DNA of 64,000 nucleotides from Chamaelirium japonicum (taxonomy: Eukaryota > Streptophyta > Magnoliopsida > Liliales > Melanthiaceae), in assembly GCA_947650365.1 (NCBI GenBank), contig OX393553.1, forward strand, positions 64,759,596 to 64,823,595. Direction: 5' to 3'. The notes under the pieces are model-generated. The model saw only the letters and a list, made by a program, of their open reading frames with translations. It ran no database searches and was not told where the DNA came from. Within the stretch, counting starts at the first letter, position 1; every line of letters starts with the position of its first letter. The translations under genes and the position numbers were made by a program. Below are positions 12,120 through 23,345 of this stretch, piece by piece.

Positions 12120-13857
12120 CTGTAAATAAAAGATTGATTAATGAGAATACAAGAAAACTTATTTTATGGATTTTTAAAATAAGCAAATTATATCCATATG
12201 TCAACGCTACCCTCAAGCGAAGCCATTTCCATGAATTAATTAACCATGTATGTAAGATCTCGGAATCGACTGTACCTGCCCTAGGGGGCATCATATAGCG
12301 TCAATCCGCTTACACGGGCCTTTTCCTTGATCCTATCCAAATCTGCCAACTAAGGGCTTTGATGGACCATGGTACGTTATCGTTCGGCCAGTACCACATG
12401 ATTCCCATTGTCTGAGCAACGAATGCCTCATGTGTACTTTGGATGCTTACCCACGAGCCTAGGTAAATACGACACGAGAGTTTATGCGGCCCCCACTAGG
12501 GTTGGATAAAAAGCCCTTCTCTCCTCACCCTGTAATTACCATATCTAAAGAGAGATCACTAAGTGATTTGGCATGGAATAACACAACCCCCATCCTACGG
12601 GATGTTGAGTTACGCCTCTCCACCCTAACACGAAGCGATTGGCCGTGGAGGCCAGGGGATCTCAAAAAAGTCCTCTCTTGCATCCCTTATTATATATGAG
12701 GGTTATTTTACGAGTATGAATTTATGCAAATGCAAAGGTAGCAACCTCCTATATACTAGACCCTGGTCATACCATGCTCCCAGTAGCGTTCAAGCCCTTC
12801 GCCTAGCATTAATCATTCTCGGAATATCATAGTCCCTGCCTCAAGTGGATTTCTCCATTCAAGGGTCATATTACATATTCCGAGAATATCGATGTTCTGC
12901 AAAATTGGTTATCACGCTAATGCTCTGGAACTAATCCTAGAGTCAGACTCACTAGAAAGGACTCCCACTAGTCATGGCGCCTCGCTTATGAATTTGACAA
13001 TTGATGTTCAATGGATCTCCATCTCATCTTTGATTTCGATGCTGGCCAAATAGGCACACCCGACTAGTCGGATGTTGACCTAATGGTGGCATAACCATAT
13101 GTGACGGGATCCCACTAACATCAAAAGTCAAATAAATAATAGGCGTCATCTAGCGGGATCCTATCCTCAAACGGTCGCTTGGATCGGAGGGGAAAGGCAT
13201 CCCTTTGAAACTGATAATCACATTATCTCATCGGGGTTCGATATGAAGCATAAAGAACTAATAAAGAAAGCAACCATAAAGACTGAATTAAGTTCAGGGT
13301 CCGACCCCTGAACCTAATTTGCACAGCGTAGGCCTCTAGCTTTCTTCGCAAGGTCCCTCGGTCCGGCTCCTCCATCGCGCTCGCGAACACTTTGCCGGAT
13401 CGTCTTAATCCTCCAGGGTTCCGCTCACGCTCCCGATGGTGGATTTCTTTGGCACATCTTTCTTCTCGATCTGTAACCAAAAAAGTCTAGTACGCTTCGA
13501 GCAAGTGCTCGCTCGTACACAATTTCCTAGAAAGAAAAGAAAACACACCTAGAAAAAAAGGCCATGGGAACTGAGGATGGTCAACCCCCATCACTCGCCC
13601 AATCTACGGCTCAATTATATATCCACACACAGAGAGCACATCCAGACAATGGCTAACTCGGGGTCCGACCCCTGGTAGCAAGTACAAAACATAGATCTAG
13701 ATTTTTTATAGCGGCGCCCTGCAAGAATGATTAATAGAACAAGCACAATATATACATATGCATGATCTAAGCGTAAGAACCCCGATGATTTCACGCATTC
13801 ATCATGCGCACACATATTGGTTTCATGAATAATCATGAAACGCACACCACTAATACC
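12120..13857 (-). other. Copia-1 5' leader, non-coding
   Basis: This 1.7-kb stretch lies between the primer-binding site and the gag start codon. It holds only short scattered reading frames with no recognisable domain, so it is read as the untranslated leader. Confidence 0.75.
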
Positions 13858-13869
13858 GCTATGATACCA
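13858..13869 (-). other. Copia-1 primer-binding site
   Basis: The minus strand reads TGGTATCATAGC, two bases from the 5' LTR edge. It is one mismatch from TGGTATCAGAGC, the complement of the initiator tRNA-Met 3' end used by most plant Copia elements. Confidence 0.92.
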
Positions 13870-13871
13870 AT

Positions 13872-16004
13872 TGTTGGAATAAATCATGGTAGAGGCTCGC
13901 AGCGGAAACGATTTTGCGATCAAAAGACCGTTCATGGTGCACGTTACACGATTTAAATTTTTATTGAAACTAATCTACATATGTGTGCATGTGTATGCAC
14001 GTGAATCGAACACCCTAACGGCAATATAGCATAATGATTAACTAGCATGCATGCAAATCATAATGCTCGCTAGATCTACATGTTAGATTACACATACCTT
14101 TCGTACGGATCTTTTAACCACGGAGAATTGTCTTCTTTGTCGATGGAGACGGAAGATCGTTCGCGAAGATACTGATGGTATGAATAGAGACGATACCTTC
14201 TAGTTCACCCGATCTCACACGATGCACGGAACATCGCTCTCGGATCTCTGAGTGCCTTCGAAGAACGACCCTTCTCCTTCTATGAAACTCCACGCGAGGA
14301 AGACGAAGTAACAAGCGGAAAACGGGAGATGGATTAGGGAGAGAACTAGAGAGATGAGAGGGGGAGGGGAGTTCGATTTTTTGCATCCTTATGCAGGCCC
14401 CATATACCCCTTTATATAGGGCCGGCCTACCCCCTTGGATAAGGATCCAAGGGGATAAAGACCTCCCACAATTATCTCTCCAATCTCACCCTTTTATCTC
14501 TCCTTGTATTTATCCATTTTTCCACAGTTTAGGACTCGATTTTAACCGATTCAAAGCCCTATCCCTATCTTTATGGCCGGCCCTATAGATGAGGGATTCT
14601 CATCCCTACAACATAGGGCCGGCCCTAACAAGGTCTCCCACTGCTAGGGTCGGCCAAGAGTGAGGTCCGGCAGAGTGAGGTTTTTACCAAAACGCACTGA
14701 CGCCTCATTTTGACCATTTCTAGCGTGCGATACCTAGCGGCCATTACTTAAGTGATTTCTCCTAATTACCTTACTATTAACTGAGGCCACCGGAGGGTGC
14801 CTCTAGCAAAGTCAACTAGTCAACTCACAGCATACCCCGGTGCATCGCACCTATGCAGCGAAGTTCACTTATGGCTAGGGATTACTACGTGCGCCTCTGT
14901 ACTAGTCTCGGGCATAACCCTTAGTACTCGCATGTAGTTACGCATCTACTGTGCTCTAGTGCCAAGCACACACGGAGCGTATACTTCTTTCTTCCTCCTA
15001 GTGCTTATGGTGTTCCGAGAAGATGGTTCAAGAACCGTACATAATGTTGATAAGGTGGAACCATCAGGGACCGGGGTTCATGGCTTCCAACTCAAGCTCG
15101 ATCGACACACTACCCGAGTGTACCATCGATCCTCTGAGCTCGAATTAACCTGCGTAGCCACCCAGAGTGCGACGCAGGCTACACTCCAATTCACCCAGAC
15201 TTACTATGTTCTCCATCATACCCCTGCTCTCCGCTTAGTAGTGGTAAACTTGTTGTCCCTCCACTTGATGCCATGATTCACTTCGAGCGGTGGAGACAAC
15301 CGTCAGACTCGAATGATCATATGACTTGGTTCCTTCCAGGTTGACCTATACATCATACCTCTGATTACCCCGTCGAGTAATCGAACCCGATCAACAGACA
15401 AACTGATGACCACCAGGCCTGGGTTTGGTACAGTGTAAGTCACACCAAGGAACGCACTCCCTTCAGGGGTGTGGATGGCCTGCAGGAGTGACACGCTAAT
15501 GCAATGCCAGCCGGGTAACCCAATACACCGTGGTTTTGGATCACTGCATACGGATCCTCACACATTGGTGCACCAAAGCACCACGCAACTGGTTAGTCCA
15601 TTAGACGTGGTTCGTCCGGGTTTAGAATCGTTTTACCCTAAGTAGAAACACGGCTTAGTGTACCAGTGTTTGCTCACTGATCTGTACACCGTGTTAGTTC
15701 CGTTCAGCCACAGACACTGTGCCTGGTGATGACCATGGTGAAGACATCCCATGAACTGTCATCGCCAACAGCTTATCATGATGAGGCGACCAACCTGATC
15801 ATAGCTGCGGACTGATTTAGATTATACGGGACCAATCCACTTAGTCTTCAACTCAGTGGACTACCATATAACCATGGCTCTCTGTTCTTAAAAGAACACG
15901 TAACTATGTTACGCACCTATATGCATCTCATATAATAATAACTATCAATCTTTATTAGACCAAAATATAAAGTTTTACAAGCTTAGAACACATCAATCCT
16001 AACA
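13872..16004 (-). repeat. Copia-1 5' LTR, 2,133 bp
   Basis: This is the intact LTR, transcribed leftward. A TATA box (minus-strand CCTATATAAA) lies at 14411-14420, so U3 is about 1.6 kb and R-U5 about 0.5 kb. It lacks the chromovirus found in the 3' LTR, so the element has not retrotransposed since that insertion. Confidence 0.93.
14411..14420 (-). promoter_or_regulatory. Copia-1 LTR TATA box
   Basis: The minus strand reads CCTATATAAA, matching the TATA position in the other LTR (6546-6555). Confidence 0.6.
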
Positions 16005-16078
16005 CCCCCCCCCCCCCAAGTGGTCGGCCGCGCAACAAGGAAGGAGGGGGGAGTCCAACCCCCCCCCCCCCCCAAGGT
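16005..16078. repeat. Minisatellite, right-hand part
   Basis: One further unit of the array at 1167-1423 follows directly after the Copia, flanked by C-runs of 13 and 15 bases. The two parts would join into one array if the Copia were absent. Confidence 0.8.
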
Positions 16079-16740
16079 GGTCAGTCATGTATTAAAACGA
16101 AGAGGAGGGCGACGGTTGAACCCGGAAATCTCAAGCGCACAGCGGTTACGAGGTGCTGCCAGCGCTCCCGAGATTCCTGGCCGAAATTATCGGGAGCCGA
16201 CCGTACGTCACGTCCCTACTACCTCGGTGGTTGAGTACTTTGCGGAGGCACGTCGTCTACCCATCCCGCACGGAGCGCTCCAACCGTCATCCCAACACTA
16301 TAAAAGGGGACCTACCCCTTTAGCAGAGGGGACCGAATCCTGGAGGAGGTACTGCCCGTTTCTTTCCGGAATTTGCGGAGCTAGAGAGTCCGAGCTTACA
16401 GAGGTCGGTAACTAAGCTGAAGTTGCAGCGGTCGGTCGGTAGCTTAACCGAGACTGCAGAGGTCGGTAGCTTGAGCGAAACTGTAGAGGTCGGTATCTTG
16501 GGTGATCGGTCCTCAGGGTGTAATTGGGGTTAAGGTGAGAGATTGTAACCGTTACAGTTGTTTTAGTGCATCCTCGCCCCACCCGTGGTTTTTTCCCCTT
16601 CGACGTTGAGAAGGGGTTTTTCCACATAATTCCCGATCTTTGTCATTCTCTTGGCTTGTTAGATTGTGTTTGCCACTCGAACCGTCCGGTTCAAGTAAAA
16701 ACCCCCCACATCAATTTTACCCCTACAGAATCCTTGCGAC
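16079..16740 (+). mobile_element. LTR-like segment with plus-strand promoter and U5-type end
   Basis: ACACTATAAAAGGGG at about 16,294-16,308 is a strong plus-strand TATA box. It is followed by a leader with four degenerate copies of a CAGAGGTCGGTA motif (about 16,398-16,496). A hairpin around 16,600 (CCCCTT...AAGGGG) and GGGTTTTTCCACATAA near 16,613 resemble the U5 end of plant LTRs. The right LTR border is uncertain: after CCCCCCACA near 16,708 or after CCCCTACA near 16,728. The matching left part would be 995-1423 beyond the Copia. Confidence 0.5.
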
Positions 16741-17830
16741 CCTCCCTACATGGCGTTGGACCTACTCGGTCGGTAACAAGGCGGCCAGAATCTAAATCCA
16801 AGCTACTAGGACCATCCCTCGTGGCCACATGGCTATAACCCCTCCACCACATGCATGGACACCATGGCCGGAGTTCGTCCCGGACCACGGAGTCCGCTGA
16901 TGCGGAATCAACGAACCTTGGCATGAACGGGTGTTCTCCGGTGGTTCTCCTCCGCATCCTCTCTGCATCAACGGCATGGGAGAGGCCAACCGGTGTTCGA
17001 GCGTGGTGCGGGAGTAGTGCAAAACCCCCACATACTCGGTTCTCAGTGAAAGAATGGGTGACACCATTCGTAAATTCGAATACCACTTTAGACATTTACG
17101 TGATAAATTCAAATGCCATTTTATCTATAGCTGGAATTTGGCTAACGCGAGCTCCTTCTCCCGTGCACATGTAATACCAAAAAATTTTAAATGATAATTT
17201 TACCCCTATAGATAAAGTGTAACAATCATAGGCTTCATAGCAAAAGAGTAATAATCGTTAAAGAGCAAAACTTCGTTAGTTTTTGCTAACGTGGGTTCCT
17301 TTTACCACACACATGTAATAACAAAAAATTTTAAATAACAATTTTAGCCCTACATATGAAGTGTAACAATCTTAGGGAAAATGTAACAATTGATAAATGG
17401 TAACAATCTGTTATCAAAGAGTAACAATTTGATATGTCAAAATGTCTTAATTGTTGATTGATTATAGCGGTATTTTTGCTCATTTGTTCACAATATGATT
17501 ATCTTTATGCCAAAAGATATATTTAACTATGCGGAACTAAGTTGATTCTATCTCGCGCATAAATAGTAACAATTAGGTAAAAAAGAGTAACTATTTGGTC
17601 GGTTGATAGAATAATTTTTTTGTGGTGAAAATACACTGAAAAAAATAATTGTTTTGTGATTTTAAATTGACAATCTGGAGTGATTTTAACTAATTTTCAT
17701 GCAAAAAATGGTTCGTGTTAAGTTGATGGTAGGAAATGTAAATTTAATGAACTTGAGCTGGGCGCTATTGTCATTTTTTTCTATTTGGTTCGGTATGATT
17801 TTGGGAGGGAGCTACTGTAATACGGAACTT
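16741..17830. other. Intergenic sequence with a 144-bp tandem duplication
   Basis: No gene is recognised. Two diverged copies of a 144-bp unit start GCTAACG at 17,141 and 17,285, each with ACATGTAATA, AAAAAATTTTAAAT and AGTGTAACAATC. GTAACAAT occurs at least six times between 17,215 and 17,580. This may be a remnant of an unclassified transposon. Confidence 0.5.
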
Positions 17831-17834
17831 GTAG

Positions 17835-18155
17835 GAGGACTTATTGCAAGTTGCATTTGATGGTGGTCACGACATGATGACCTTAAAAGTCCCTTGATAC
17901 AAGCTCCTATAGAATTGCTGACAGGAAAGGAGTAATGGGTAGAGCTCCATGGAACTACACTTACCCAACACTAGAGCATCTTGTGCTTGAGTAGCATTAG
18001 TCATCACCATCACCTTCCCACATCGCCAGAGCCTACAAGGCTGCTAGAAGCGAGGAAGCAACTCGACATTAAACGCAACATCACCCAAACCCCTTAACCG
18101 ATGTGGGACTAAATCTCCAACAATCTCCCTCTTCACACGAGGCTTGGGGTTGGGA
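17835..18155. repeat. Dispersed repeat, copy 1
   Basis: It matches 37,770-37,970 in the same orientation: ACATGATGACCTTAAAA, TATAGAATTGCTGACAG, GTAATGGGTAGA, TGGGACTAAATC and CACGAGGCTTGG occur in order in both. This copy has about 110 extra bases in the middle. Motifs such as GATGTGGGACTAAATCTCCAACAATCT-type blocks recur in plant repeats. No coding content is seen. Confidence 0.7.
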
Positions 18156-18182
18156 CCCCCCCCCCCCCCCCCCCCCCCCCCC
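18156..18182. repeat. 27-base poly-C run
   Basis: This is an uninterrupted C run; a shorter one lies at about 18,273-18,284. Runs of this length are hard to sequence, so the exact length is unsafe. Confidence 0.8.
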
Positions 18183-19380
18183 TCGTGCACAACGTGGTGC
18201 TACGCAACATAGGGCAACGGCTAGTGGGGCCCGAGCTTTAATACTACTTGTAGTTCCCTCGACCCTTCGATACCCCCCCCCCCCGGATGCCGCTGCTCTT
18301 GGAGAGCAAAGTTGCACTTGGTTTCTTTTCGATCTTTCTTTCTTTTTTTCTAGGGTCAGAAGGGGCTCCACATAGGTTTTAGTTTGAACAATACTTCGCT
18401 CCAACAGGTGTTGGACGGCACGGCTCCTCTGTACGATGTGAACCGTTGGATGAATATCACTAGTGATATTCAGTCGCTAACAAATTCTGACAGAATATCA
18501 GTAGTGATATTTGCTGGTGTCTATGGGTGAAGTGGAACATGAGGAACTTCACGGGCAGAACGCTATCCCTTGAGCGAGTGTTTGATGAGATCAGGTCCCA
18601 ATCCATCTTTGGACTACGCACCTGATACCTCGCTTGAAGATTTTTTTTTTGCTTTTAATCTCTTGATTGGAACTCTCCAACCTTCTCTACCTATCCTCCC
18701 CTCCTTGTACATTCTATTTTTTATTTAATTTACTGGTAGGGGTTTAAGCCGAACCCCCCCTCATTCACAGAGTGAGGTTTCTAACAAAAAAAAAGATATT
18801 CAATGTCTGATCTGACGGATGGTCGACTATGGGGACGTGACTTTGAGGCTGACGAGAGCGGCGTCAGTGGATCCTCAGGTCAAAATGTTTTATCGGGTTA
18901 TTCACATGGGGATGGCACGTTAAAATAAATTAGAATTAAAACTAAGGGTAATTTGGTCCAAAGAAAAATTAGGTGGTTAATTTTGTTTTTTTTTTGAGTG
19001 GGCTTAGTTTAGACAATACGACAAAGGTGACGCTTATTTTGGACAAAACCTATTTTTTCTTTTTTTGACCAGTTAAATTAGATGAAAAATGAGAATCTTA
19101 ACTTTTTTTTTTTTCTTTTGTCTCCTATGGGGAAAGATCCAAAAATATAAAATACGAGGGCATCTTTTCTATACTTTTCTTTCTTTATTTCTAATTTTTT
19201 CTTGATCAAGGCTGGCTGCTTGCCCTATGCGCTGTCCCTCTTGATGCTCTGATTCTTATATTTGTATGCCGTTTTGCTTACGGCCCAATCGTGGTGCGCC
19301 ACATCATCCATTAAAAAGGGCATAATAAGGGCATCAAAGTGTAGCTAACGTCCGGTAGAAAGTGTAGTCACTGTCGAGGG
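18183..19380. other. Intergenic, AT-rich, no gene seen
   Basis: It contains an 18-base perfect palindrome, AATATCACTAGTGATATT, at 18,453-18,470, with a near copy (AATATCAGTAGTGATATT) about 40 bases on. Several T- or A-runs follow. Reading frames here are short and compositionally driven. Confidence 0.6.
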
Positions 19381-19389
19381 AAATTCGAC

Positions 19390-19560
19390 CAACCAACGTT
19401 ATGAGAGGCAAGATACCAACGATCAGAGAATAGAAATAACATGCATTTACGTGGTAAAACCCTCCCCAATATCGGAGAAAAAAAAAAGGGGGTTATTAGC
19501 CTAAGACCCCTCTAACCAACCCCACATTAGGATAAATCCACCGAAACATTTCATTTAAGC
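19390..19560 (-). mobile_element. Copia LTR/primer-binding-site remnant
   Basis: Read on the minus strand, a U5-like GGGTTTTACCACGTAAAT is followed by TGGTATCTTGCC, which resembles the end of a Copia LTR and its tRNA-Met primer site. No coding part remains nearby. Confidence 0.45.
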
Positions 19561-20308
19561 TCTAGCCCCTCTAACCACTCCAAACTTTAGGAAAAACCTT
19601 CCCCTTATTTTTTTAATCCTGAGACCACCCTCCCTTCATCTCTCTCAAGCCTGGAGACGGTTGCGCAGGCGGGGGCGGAGGCACAGGCAGAGGCGGCGGG
19701 CACGAGCGGTGGATGCGAAGGTGGTAGCGGCTGCGGGCACGAGCGGCGGAGGCAAAAGCGGCAGTAGCTGCAGCGGCAGCGGGGATTCGGTTAGGTCTAG
19801 GGTTCATCCCATGGCTTGTAGATTAGGTCCGGCCGGCCGGGGGGGGGGGCAGGAATCCTAAATTCGAAGGAGGAGGGGGATTTTCGTCCACAGGGGTGTA
19901 CCACACCGAGTTGGTTGATGACGTATGATCGGCCATCAGAGGGTGACTCCATGGCGGCCGGCCGAAATGCCTACTGATCCGTCTAGCTCTCTTCCCATTC
20001 TCGACCCTCACATATATTACATCACACCTCATCCTGAGCTCGCAGGCTCGCACATACACACACTCATTCACACGCTCGAACACATACATCCGCACACGCA
20101 CACACACACACCCACATGGGTCCCTGATCCACACCGTCTTCGAGGTTGTCATTTAGGCGGGCACGAGTCCACTTTGGCAAGCTACCTGGTTAAGGTGGTC
20201 ATGAGGCCACTTTGGCCATGCATAGCCTACGTGGAGGTTGTTGGAGATGCTCTTTGAAGGGTGCTGCAATCACTTGGCCTGTTGTAGTCTCTCTCCACTT
20301 CTAATCCC

Positions 20309-20316
20309 TATATAAA
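20309..20316 (+). promoter_or_regulatory. TATA box of the terpene synthase gene
   Basis: TATATAAA lies 92 bases upstream of the start codon, in the context CCCTATATAAACG. The spacing leaves about 60 bases of 5' untranslated sequence. Confidence 0.6.
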
Positions 20317-20407
20317 CGTATCCGGCCATACATCGAGTTCATCGATCTAGGAAAATTAGCTTCCTCATTCTCATCAGTGTAGTGTACCATTGTGAAGGCA
20401 GCTTGAG

Positions 20408-20582
20408 ATGGAGGTTGTGAGCTCTACACACCTGCACACTCTACCCCCTCCAACTCCCGCAGTCAACTGCAGAAGAAAGGAGGAGGATGCGGCGGTCCAC
20501 CCCGACCGACCAGTGGCCGACTTTCCCCCCTCCCCCTGGGGTGACTATTTCATTACCCACGACCCTCCTCCCCACCCTCAAC

Positions 20583-20643
<61 letters not shown>

Positions 20644-21814
20644 AGTGTTATCGACCAACTCCTACCTATCTTTTCAGGAAAGCCGACTCTTTCGGATGTT
20701 TTGATGCTCTAATGAGTTTTTCGGGATAGTTTCTTATGTTTTCTTGTAACCTCTACTTGTCAATTTTTTTCCTTTTATCATGTCACCACCAAATTAACGG
20801 TTTTGTCATGTTTTTTTTATGAGAACCCCTCCACTAAGGACGGAGGGTTTGGCGGACCCTGACCAGTTATATTAATAAATAATCATGAACGTATACAGTT
20901 ACAGAGATCTAACACCTCACAAGATAACGGTTTTGTCATGTTACCACCATTGTGGCCGGCCTAATGAGTGCCCGTTTCGCCCAAAAGCACTTTTAGAAGG
21001 TTTAAATGCATTTAGGCTGCCTTTGTTTTAGCAATGAGCACCCGACGTATGCAGCATCTAACCGAGTTTGCTGCAGAAGTCGAATGCAGAGATCAAGAAG
21101 AGGGTGGAAGAGATGGTAGAGGAAGTCAAGAGGATGCTAAGCGATGAGGACGATCTGTTACAGAAGATGCATCTGATCGATGCACTCGAACGCCTCGGAG
21201 TGTCGTATCACTTCGAGGAGGAGATCGATGGCGCATTGAGCCGAATGAAAGATGTGGTCAATATTGTCGGTTATCACGACAATCTGCACGCGGTCTCGCT
21301 TTGGTTTAGACTCCTCAGGCAAAACGGGCATAGAGTGTCATCTGGTACGTAATTAAGCTCTATCACCACAGACTAAAAATAAATAATGCCAATGGATATA
21401 TTCCTTTAAAACATGAAAAGCCTTTGCAGATGTGTTTAATAATTTTAAAGAGAAAGGTGGGAAATTCAAGGCGAGCTTCGGTGGCGACGCGAAGGGTCTG
21501 TTGAGCCTTTATGAGGCAGCATATCTCGGCACACCGGGAGAAGACATGTTGGATGAGGCCGTCGATTTTGCGAGAAGCCACCTAAAATACATGATGGCAG
21601 GCCATAAACTTGAACCACCAATGTTGGGTCTGGTCTCACGAGCACTGGAGACACCTGTGGTAAGGATGATCAAGAGGCTTGAGGCACGGCATTACATCTC
21701 CATGTATCAAAACTTCGACAAAGAGACAAGGAATGATACGGTCCTAGAGCTTGCAAAATTGGATTACTACCTATTACAACAACTTCATTGGGAGGAGGTT
21801 AGGAACATATGCAT

Positions 21815-21880
<66 letters not shown>

Positions 21881-23345
21881 ACGATCGCATCTTCGCTAGG
21901 AGCCAGGGTTTTTTCTTTTGGCTAAGACTAATTAAGTATTGTTTGGTTGACTCGGGTGCGAGTGAGAGTCAAGTTGACTCGATGGAACAATGAATCGGAT
22001 CAATCCAACTGTGGACGGTTACAAACCGTTGGACTGGACCGGACGGCTGGCCCAACAGTTGTTGCGTGCGTGCTATGTCTGATAGTGGATGTGGTGGCAG
22101 GTGGGCGAAGGAATTGGGTCTCATGGAGAAGCTACCCTTTGCCCGGAGTCGGATGGTGGAGAATTATTTCTGGGTATTGGCGGTGCACTTTGAGCCTTGC
22201 TATTCCCGCAGCAGGATTATGATGACAAAGGTTATGATCATGCTGGGCGTTGTGGATGACTTCTACGACTCCTATGGCACATTAGATGAACTCCGACTCT
22301 ACACTGATGCGGTTCAAAGGTTCGACAATCCAAACTCAATGCCTTTTGTGTTTATGGTCTCTTAACTAATAGCTCGATCAGTTGGTAAGACAAATGCCAT
22401 CATTGGTCACAAGATCGAGTTTGAATAAATGCTACGACATATTTCCTCACGTTCTGTAGATGGGAGCTTGGGGCCGTTGATGTGGTACCAGTCTACATGA
22501 GAGATCAATTTGTTGACATGATCAACACCTTCAATGGGTTTGAAGAAGAGCTAGAAGGAGCGGAAAAATCCTATCATGTTTACTATCTCAAAGAAGCTGT
22601 ATGCTTGATTTACTTTTCTTTATCTCTTTGATCTTCATCGAGATTTACTTGACTCCATGAATGATTTAGCTTCTGGGTTGGTGAACCACAGATGAAGGAT
22701 ACAGCTAGAGCCTACTTCGACGAAGCCAAATGGAGGGAAGAAATATATGTGCAGACATTAGAAGAACATCTAAATGTATGTATACCCAGCGCTTCGTATG
22801 GCCTTCTAGTCTGCGGTGCTTTTATTGGCATGGGGGATGTGGCAACCAAGGAGGCATACAAGTGGGCGGCGAGTTTTCCAAAGATCATCGAAACCTCGGC
22901 TAGACTTGGCAGACTCCTCAATGACATTGTTTCACATGGGGTGAGTTTTTTTTTTTGAGAAATCCCTCTAGGGTGGGAGGGGGGTTTTGTTATTTGAGAT
23001 GGATGCATTGGGTGTGGCTCTAAATTCTGGCTATCCTCTTGATTCCTACAGTTTGAGCAATCGAGAGTGCATGTTGCTTCCACAGTGGAGTGCTGCATGA
23101 AACAAGACGGCATATCCGTCGAGGAGGCATACGAGAAGCTTCGAGGAATGGTGGAAGACGCTTGGAAAGTTATAAACCTGGAGTGCCTTGAGCTGACTGC
23201 AATCCCCAGGGCGCTGATGGTGCCGATCGTTAATCTCTCACGCTTGGTCGAAGTCATCTACAAGTACGGCGACGGATATACTGACCCTGCAACATTCTTG
23301 AAAGACAAAGTTTCCTTTGTGCTGGTCGAGCCTGTTCCCATATGA
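20408..23345 (+). CDS. Terpene synthase, probable TPS-a sesquiterpene synthase, 7 exons, intact
   Basis: It probably converts farnesyl diphosphate to a sesquiterpene in the cytosol. Exons: 20408-20584, 21077-21344, 21430-21814, 22101-22319, 22460-22598, 22692-22940, 23052-23345. All introns are GT-AG. The exons join without a stop to 1,731 nt, 576 residues plus TGA. Exons 4, 5 and 6 are 219, 139 and 249 nt, the usual sizes for this gene class. Motifs: R(P)X8W at R34-W44, RxR at R292-R294, DDxxD at D329-D333 (DDFYD), and the second metal site N473/S477/E481. Only 33 residues precede R34 and none look like a plastid transit peptide, hence TPS-a. The usual WWK after helix C reads MWAKEL here. 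Introns 1 and 3 begin with long microsatellites. Product specificity cannot be read from sequence. Confidence 0.95.
20586..20640. repeat. (TA)n microsatellite at the intron 1 donor
   Basis: About 27 TA units begin within the GTATAT donor of intron 1 of the terpene synthase. Confidence 0.95.
21820..21880. repeat. (CT)22(GT)8 compound microsatellite in intron 3
   Basis: It begins directly after the GTAAGT donor of intron 3 of the terpene synthase. A CT stretch at 21,821-21,864 is followed by GT at 21,865-21,880. Confidence 0.95.

Larger units (their letters stand above)
1424..16004 (-). mobile_element. Complete Copia LTR retrotransposon (Copia-1), with nested insertion
   Basis: This element has two LTRs, a primer-binding site, a gag-pol frame and a polypurine tract, all reading on the minus strand. 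The LTRs are 1424-8139 (3' LTR, split by a 4,580-bp insertion) and 13872-16004 (5' LTR, 2,133 bp). On the plus strand both start TGTTGGA and end CCTAACA. Removing the insertion leaves about 10 kb. The flanks are poly-C on both sides, so the 5-bp target duplication is probably CCCCC but cannot be proved in a homopolymer. Copy B has CCCCC immediately before the LTR. The first 490 bases of the two LTRs differ at about 25 positions, mostly C/T and G/A. Confidence 0.93.

Noticed and set aside
18081..18404. Reading frames through the poly-C run giving poly-Gly or poly-Pro proteins
   Set aside because: Pure composition effects of a homopolymer of uncertain length.
22712..23257. 181-codon minus-strand frame
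   Set aside because: It is the antisense shadow of terpene synthase exons 6 and 7 and the intron between them.
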